Assembly: GCA_009602725.1 (NCBI GenBank)
Contig: WELB01000059.1
Coordinates: forward strand, 89,299-101,560
Source of the DNA: Spirogloea muscicola
Taxonomy: Eukaryota; Streptophyta; Zygnematophyceae; Spirogloeales; Spirogloeaceae
Direction: 5' to 3'
DNA: 12,262 nt
Shown piece by piece: positions 7,101 through 12,262 of the stretch (within the stretch, counting starts at the first letter, position 1; every line of letters starts with the position of its first letter). The position numbers and the translations under genes were made by a program. The notes beneath the pieces were generated by a model. It saw only the letters and a program-made list of their open reading frames with translations, did no database searches and had not been told where the DNA came from.

Positions 7101-8812
7101 GCGAAGGTCACTTTGACATTATCGATCATCTGAGCATTGCACATGCATCAGAAACAAAGACCAAATCTGCGCATGTCACGTATTTCTCTTGGAGCTTCTT
7201 CGATACCTGGCCTCTTACACTTCCATTGACTTTCTTAGTACCTGTCGTGTTGCTTGCGAAACTGCTGATTGCAGATGGCACCTTGTCCAAGTCAATGGTA
7301 GCCTGGAGGAGCTGTCTTCCCACCAGGACCACCTCCGCTCCCTGTTGTGCCCTGCCAGCACATACATGGTGACACCCTTGTTCTTCTCCACTCAAGTGCT
7401 ACTTCACTCCCGGCTGCAATGCTCTAGCTCTATTTTCCACAGCATCTAGGATCGGAGAGTCCCTCATTGGTCAGCTCGACCTAGCCCCTCCAAGCTTAAG
7501 ACCACATAGTCCTGTGGTTAATGACTACAAACAGGACCTGAACATCGGCACAGCACTTTGGTTGGCTAGTAGAGGCAAGGGTGACCTCCACCCATGCTCA
7601 AGACCAGGGGCTGCAGCTATGAGCACAAGTCAAGAAGGACACCAAGAGGACGTCAATGCAACGTCGCTAGACAACAGCTGTGAATTTGAGAATAATCCGA
7701 AGGCCCAGGAGGCATACACTTCAATGGCACGGGTCCTTCTGGTTGGAGCTGGCGCTGACGAACAGTGTGCTGGTTATGGCCGTCATCGCACCCGATTCAG
7801 GACAGCGGGGTAAATGGCAGAGCCCCTTGTCTGTGACTGCCTGCCAGCCTAATCAAGTGGATGTATGCCATGCACATCATACGACGAGTATACGAAGCCT
7901 CCAGTGGCAACTCATTTCAGACGTTGGCTTCGTACAACATTCACAAAATGCTCCATGAGTCTGCCGTGCTTATTAGTTGTTTTCTGAAGTACGTTGTCTA
8001 CAGGTGGAAGGGCCTTGAGGAGGAGTTGCGGGCTGACGTGCAGCGACTATGGAGGAGGAATCTTGGACGCGATGACCGCTGCATTGCTGACAATGGAAAG
8101 GAGGTGAGTCCAAGTCTCTTGAGGCTGTGATGAAGAAGTGCTTCTGCCAAGACCAGATACCTTCACCTGAGGGCCTACAGGTTCTACTGTTGATGATCGC
8201 TATCCGTCTTGCTAGCTCCTGACCACCAATGCCTACTTGCATGACTTGCATTCCTGCAAGTCACCACAATGCGACCTGCATTGTGTCTCCTCTTCAGGCA
8301 CGTTATCCGTACTTAGACGAAAACGTCATGTCGGTTATTCTCGACATGCCTCTGCATCACATTGCAAATCTTCAGCTACCACTTGGTGTTGGGGACAAGC
8401 TCATACTCCGCAAGGTCTGTTTTGAATGTGTTGGCCTGCTACGAGCAGAGGTTCTGTGCGTGTCGATGTTTAGCTCGTCTAGTGCCTTACAATATCCCTC
8501 CTTGGTTTGCATCCCATGCAAATAGGTTGCAAACAAATTGGGCTTACATCGAGCAGCAGCACTACCCAAGCGCGCCATTCAGGTAAAGCACCACTTGATC
8601 CTTGCCATGTGTTTTGGCATTTGTGGATTCATGTACAGAACTCCCGCATAATCAGAGTTGCTTGGTTGCCTTCTTGGGAGCAGTTTGGCAGTCGGATTGC
8701 ACGTCAATCAAACCTTCGAGATTTTGGAAGCAATCGGGCAGCCAATGCAGCAGGAGCTGGTAGTGTGAAATTTCCAGCAGTTCCAGGGGCCTCCTGTCAT
8801 GGCGAGCTGTGA
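4190..8812 (+). CDS. ASNSD1: ASNSD1-like asparagine synthetase domain protein, 13 exons
   Basis: Exons: 4190-4249, 4587-4664, 4810-4945, 5278-5711, 5890-6559, 6721-6834, 7001-7106, 7275-7368, 7535-7809, 8004-8103, 8298-8414, 8526-8582, 8684-8812; total 2370 bp, 789 residues (human ASNSD1: 643). The N-terminal class II glutamine amidotransferase half starts MCGI with the nucleophile Cys2, then RRRGPDN, LQLRG, NGELYEG, RGPWSLIYWQ and LWFGRDLMGRRSLL. The C-terminal synthetase half has PP-loop SGGLDS (residues 478-483), SIDLINVSF, GADEQCAGYGRHR (from about 635), NLGRDDR, ARYPYLDENV and LPKRAIQFGSRIAR. The last four are characteristic of ASNSD1 rather than AsnB. The family is thought to bind glutamine and ATP, but its reaction is not settled. 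The exon 4 linker of about 100 residues and an insertion in exon 9 make it longer than animal forms. The exon 1, 2 and 5 donors are the least certain. The start context GCCACCGCCATGT is favourable. Confidence 0.92.
4679..4718. repeat. CCTGC tandem microsatellite
   Basis: About seven tandem copies of the 5-bp unit CCCTG lie in intron 2 of the ASNSD1-like gene. The intronic position means that length change would not alter the reading frame. Confidence 0.9.
6560..6720 (+). other. Probable GC-AG intron of the ASNSD1-like gene
   Basis: Exon 5 ends ...ATC CGA G before GCAATT, and the next exon begins GATCACAT after CTGCAG. The join gives a Gly codon and keeps frame into SGGLDS. A canonical alternative with the same phase exists 20 nt earlier (CTT C before GTGTCA), which would drop seven residues. 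The GC donor is preferred because it keeps RVSNIRG, which lines up with the RV-containing segment of the family. Confidence 0.5.
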
Positions 8813-9349
8813 TCGCCTCTCGTTCATTGGCTCATGGTAGTCCTGTGTGCATCATATGAAGCTCAACTTGTGCAACCAATCTCTGAAGAGGGTAATACAA
8901 TGAGATGGAAGCCATTAGGGTGGAATTTTAGTGTGCGATTTTGATCAACCACCCATCACGTCACCACCATGCGGGCTGCTGCACTCACACTCTATACAAG
9001 CAGAGAGTACCTACATCCTGCAGGGAGACAGCAGTAGGTTGACATTTTACCTTGTGGGTGTTGCTACATAGGTCAGCAGAGAATCTGGATCACAAATACA
9101 CATACCCAACTGACTTTTGAGCAGGAGGGCAATCCGGGTGTTGTCCCCTGCTCTATTCTTGGTGAATTTGTCTAGCAAAATCTGTTTGTGTACTCAGAAA
9201 GTGCACACTGACTTCGCTTCCCACAAAAGGGAGAGTAGCTGCATGGACTGCAAGAATGCATGACAAAGCAGGCTATTGCTGTGGGCCTCCAGCAGCTGGC
9301 TGTATGTGCCGTTCAACATATGACACGATGAAATGCCTCCTTGTAGAAC
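8813..9349. other. Convergent intergenic spacer
   Basis: These 537 bp separate the stop of the plus-strand ASNSD1-like gene from the stop of the minus-strand hydrolase gene, so they must hold both 3' untranslated regions. No convincing open frame, no LINE A hairpin and no TGTAA-type polyadenylation signal was found on either strand. Confidence 0.6.
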
Positions 9350-11582
9350 CTATGAAGGCCCAGACGTTTTGGCAGCAATGCGAGCCAAAGATGGAGCAAG
9401 TATGTCAATAAGGCCTGATGGATTGTCTACATGGACCCAATGGCCTGAGTTTGGGAGAACATGCAAACCTAGATTGCCTAACTCAGCCAGACCCTCCAAT
9501 TGCTGTATCATTTCTGGCTGCCATCGATCGCTTCGCTGTGCCCGGACGATGTCCACACGCACTGCTCTGTCCGGCTTTTGCAGCAGAGGCATCTGATTCA
9601 GCTGTCTGCATTGATGTACATCACAACATCATCCACGCGTGAGGTCGTAGAGCACTAATATGATGTACCTCAGGGACAAGTTGAGTGTGAGAAGTCAGAT
9701 ACAAGAGGATATATTATATTCTTCTTGGAGTCGTCCAGGAGGACTGGAGAAGCTGTCATCTACTTGCACGAGTCTCGCCAAGCCTGAGCACAAAGTCACC
9801 AAGCAGGCCCTTACTTGTAAGAATTGAACATGTCAGTGGCCCCTTCCACATCAAACATAAACTCCATGGCTTCAGCTTTGCTTCCGGCATGGGCATGCCC
9901 TTGTCTCTGCAGACTGCTAGCCAGCCACTCAGCAAGCCCTTCGCTGAAGCCCAGCTTGGCCATTTGCTGGAGCAGCCACCTGCCACATTGCAACATGAGA
10001 GTATCAGCACCTCTGCAGAGTGTGCTGATATTTGATAGACTTGAGAGTCCAAGCTGGTCATCACCCGCAACGACGACAGCAGCTGCTGCAGACCAACAAA
10101 AGGAGTGCAAGCATCTCCCAAGTGACATCCGCTTTGCACAACAAGGAGAACTGCTTGTATTGTCAAACTAAAGAGGGTGGAAACCCTGACTGCATTTGGC
10201 AGGACAAGTCAGGACCTGCGCGATGGTATGACTGGAGGGAAGGATTTTAACATCGAGACCACTCTTTCCACGTCGCCATCAGCTGTCTCCTGCTCCACTT
10301 GTCCTGGGACAGAGTCGAGCACCCAGACCTGTACGAGTACCTTCGCTTAATGCATGCCTCTGCTCGACAATGGCCTGGCAGACCATACCAAGTCGTGGAA
10401 AGTCTCAAGAGCCTGACATTTGTGATCACTTCCATCAAGTTCACTCGTCAGATGAGAGCATTGTGAGTCAATGTCGAAAAATGTCAGTTATCTGTGGAAT
10501 CGAGGGCAATGCATAACCCAATAGCAAGTAATGCTGAAGCTTATGCATCATACACCCTGGTCAGAGCAGGACAAGAAGCACGAAGGACATTCACCTCCCG
10601 TGCAAGCACTTTAGAAGAACTGTTTAAATCCCGTACCTGCTGAGGTGGTGCCAGCTTGAAGCCATTCGGTGGCTTTGCGGAGGCTCTGCTGTACTCAAGA
10701 GCCACCTTGCCTCCCAATGAGTGGCCGATGATAACTTCAGGGCCCCTCCAGCCTTTGACCTGCTGCCTAGAGAAATTCAATGAGCTGGATCGGCAAATCA
10801 GGGTGGAGGTTGTCTACAAGGCTGGCTCACGCCAGTCAAGCAACTCGACTGTGCGATTTAGCAGGGGTTGCAAACTCACGCGAGCAAGTCGGAAGCCTTG
10901 CCAGCGAACAAGTGACCGCAAACATGGCTCACCCACCTCTGCGAGCCGGCAGAGGTCCTGAGCTGCCGCCTGCACCGTGTGAGGTGGCTTGAAGCCCGGC
11001 AGCCGCGCTGACTTGCCGTGATTCCGAAGGTCGACAAGGACGAGCCTCCAGCCTGGTGAGCCCGGGGGCGCCATCTCCACTGCCGCAGCAGCCAGGTTGC
11101 GGGCCGGCGTCCGCCAGTTGCGGCCGGTGCCAAAGAGGCCGTGAATCACCATTGCAGTGCACAGCTGCACCAGGAAGCACTTGTGAGCGCCCCTCGAAAA
11201 TCACTGCACACTTGCAGCTTCACGACTTGCTCCTTACAGCTCAACAAGATGGCGAGCACCACCGTAGGTGTCGTCCAGGATAGGCAGACGCAGGTGTTGA
11301 GCAGAGTTCAGCTTCAGTCAGAAGAGCGCTACTGAGAAGCACCTGCTGGTCATGGCTGCCACCAGCGGCGGCCGCGGCAGCCTTGCCCGGCACCCTGTAC
11401 TCCTCGAACGCAAGCGTCGGGGAAGGGTCCGGGGAGCTGGACAGCGAGCGCAGCCCGAGTGGGAGGGCGCTGGCGATGGTGGCGGCAGCGGCGGCGGTGC
11501 CGGCGCCAGGGGCGGACAGGGGCGTGGTGGGAGGCCGCCGGCGCAGCAGGCGGGCGGCCAGGAGGGCGGGGCGCGGCGCCAT
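9350..11582 (-). CDS. ABHD11-like alpha/beta hydrolase, 6 exons, probable organelle leader
   Basis: Minus-strand exons: 11343-11582, 10937-11164, 10637-10759, 10216-10328, 9815-9979, 9350-9605; total 1125 bp, 374 residues. Exon 1 encodes an Ala/Arg/Ser-rich leader with no acidic residue for about 50 residues (MAPRPALLAARLLRRRPP...), typical of mitochondrial or plastid targeting, then LAFEEYRVPG. The hydrolase core has VIHGLFGTGRNW (oxyanion loop, from about residue 86), LVDLRNHGKSA, the nucleophile elbow GHSLGG (Ser170), VWVLDSVPG, IPSRRWLL, LGFSEGLAEWL, FDVEGATDMFNSYK, SDRW (Asp316) and NSGHWVHVDNP (His345), so a Ser-Asp-His triad is complete. Human ABHD11 is mitochondrial and linked to lipoylated 2-oxoglutarate dehydrogenase; the lid segment here looks more like the plant relatives, whose substrate I do not know. 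An in-frame ATG at 11666 could add 28 residues, but the one at 11582 gives a normal leader and a good context (GCCATGG). Confidence 0.9.
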
Positions 11583-12021
11583 GGCACTGCCGCGGGGGTG
11601 GGCTGAGTGATGGAGGGCCTGAGCGGCCAAGTACAGTGGCAAAAGCACATGGCCCATGATGTACATCTCCCGCTGCTAAGCTGACCCGCTCAGGGCTGGT
11701 TTACACTTTGGCCGGACGGACGCAAATTGGCCTCCAGTTGACCTCGACTTGCCGAGGCTTTGAGCCCGGACATTCCATAGACGGCGCGACACGTACTCCT
11801 CGGCCGCGTCCCGCCCGTTAGTAACCACGAGTCAGCACACAGATGGTCGCTGACTGGTGCCCGAATTCTGGGCGGTAATTGACATGCCCTTGGCCGTCTC
11901 GCTGCAGGCAGGGGTCCACGGCTCGCGCGCTTCATCTCCGTGCCGGTCGTGCTTTATTTGCAGCTTCTGGCCCTAGCCTTCTTTCTACTTGCTTCCGTGT
12001 GTGCTTCAGCGTTTTAGAAAA
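11583..12021. other. Upstream flank of the hydrolase gene, no gene seen
   Basis: This region should hold the promoter and 5' leader of the minus-strand hydrolase gene. It is GC-rich near the start codon and more mixed further out. The minus-strand open frame at 11690-11935 has no recognisable domain. No TATA box or tandem repeat stands out. Confidence 0.5.
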
Positions 12022-12055
12022 CGAAGGGCGCGCCCATTGAGGATAGGGGCTAAGG
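12022..12055 (-). mobile_element. LINE A terminal scrap, copy 6 (inverted)
   Basis: On the minus strand this reads TAGCCCCTATCCTCAATGGG followed by CGCGCCCTTC. It matches the last part of LINE A: the 3' arm of the hairpin, the CCTATCCTCAATGGGC block and the terminal CCCTT. The 5' arm is missing. It points toward the hydrolase start codon about 440 bp away, opposite to the next copy. Confidence 0.6.
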
Positions 12056-12072
12056 GCGGGCCAGTCTTTCTT

Positions 12073-12114
12073 TCCCTGGCCCCTTCGAACCTTGTTCATC
12101 CTGGGCTGGCCTCT
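12073..12114 (+). mobile_element. Decayed LINE A tail fragment, copy 6b
   Basis: CCCTGGCCCCTTC, CTTGTTCATCCTGGGCTGGC and following bases match, with gaps, the UTR stretch just before and into the hairpin. The 3' arm is absent. It is a short, partial match between an inverted scrap and a better copy. Confidence 0.45.
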
Positions 12115-12262
12115 CCCTTCTTAGCAGGGGTTACTGAGTGTCTCGTAGCAGCTTTGTTTCTGTTACTTAGCGCTTCCCCTGGCCCCCTTCTCGTACTCTG
12201 TTCATTCTTTTTCGGGCTGGTTGTTCCAGCCCCTATTCTCAATGGGCGAGCACTTTCTTCTT
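12115..12262 (+). mobile_element. LINE A 3' end, copy 7 (runs off window)
   Basis: It begins with the last codons of the LINE A ORF (LLSRGY then TGA, about 12118-12136). The 3' UTR follows: GCAGCTTTGTTTCT, TTAGCGCTTCCCCTGGCCCC, CTTCTCGTACTCTGTTCATT, the hairpin at 12214-12232 (loop TTGTT) and CAATGGGCGAGCACTTTC. It is 5'-truncated a few codons before the stop. The right boundary is not visible. Confidence 0.8.

Noticed and set aside
4190-8812. Gene as a classical asparagine synthetase (AsnB type)
   Set aside because: LWFGRD, NLGRDDR, ARYPYLDENV and LPKRAIQFGSRIAR match ASNSD1 rather than AsnB, and the glutaminase half is divergent.
9824-10171. Plus-strand open frame of 115 codons
   Set aside because: It is antisense to exon 5 and intron 4 of the hydrolase gene, whose motifs on the other strand are clear.
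11690-11935. Minus-strand open frame of 81 codons upstream of the hydrolase
   Set aside because: It shows no domain and no splice-compatible link to exon 1, and its composition is like the surrounding non-coding DNA.

Overview
The window looks like nuclear DNA of a eukaryote, most likely a green alga. Its three recognisable genes are cut into many short exons by AT-richer introns with GT-AG borders (and two GC-AG borders). The proteins are closest to plant, algal and animal families, gene starts are very GC-rich, and no bacterial operon structure, ribosome binding sites or RNA genes are visible. The alga assignment is an inference from gene style and from a homologue of the Chlamydomonas flagellar protein FAP174.

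Layout. (1) 1-562: two adjacent, truncated tails of a LINE-type retroelement ('LINE A'). (2) 563-1274: 3' flank of the first gene, no assigned content. (3) 1275-2009, minus strand: four-exon gene for a MYCBP (AMY-1)/FAP174-type small coiled-coil protein, about 96 residues. (4) 2010-4189: the space between two divergent gene starts, mostly retroelement debris: a LINE A end on the minus strand with an open restriction-like-endonuclease ORF, a LINE A scrap on plus, a fragment of a second family ('LINE B') and another LINE A tail. (5) 4190-8812, plus strand: 13-exon gene for an ASNSD1-type asparagine-synthetase-like protein, about 789 residues. (6) 8813-9349: convergent intergenic spacer. (7) 9350-11582, minus strand: six-exon gene for an ABHD11-like alpha/beta hydrolase with a probable organelle-targeting leader, about 374 residues. 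(8) 11583-12262: upstream flank, ending in more LINE A tails, one running off the window.

The exon models come from reading frames, splice borders and remembered family alignments. In each gene the phases match at every junction and the exon lengths sum to a multiple of three. The three genes have no evident shared pathway: one is a flagellar/AKAP-associated scaffold, one a glutamine-amidotransferase/PP-loop protein of uncertain chemistry, one a probable organellar serine hydrolase.

The least expected content is the LINE A family. Six copies carry a 19-nt hairpin with an invariant 7-bp stem and a variable loop. Three copies also preserve the last codons of the same ORF (ending LSRGY or LSRNY), which shows that this dispersed repeat is the 3' end of a LINE rather than an independent element. 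LINE A 3' ends face the start codons of all three genes. No reverse transcriptase domain lies inside the window, so the full element cannot be classified here.
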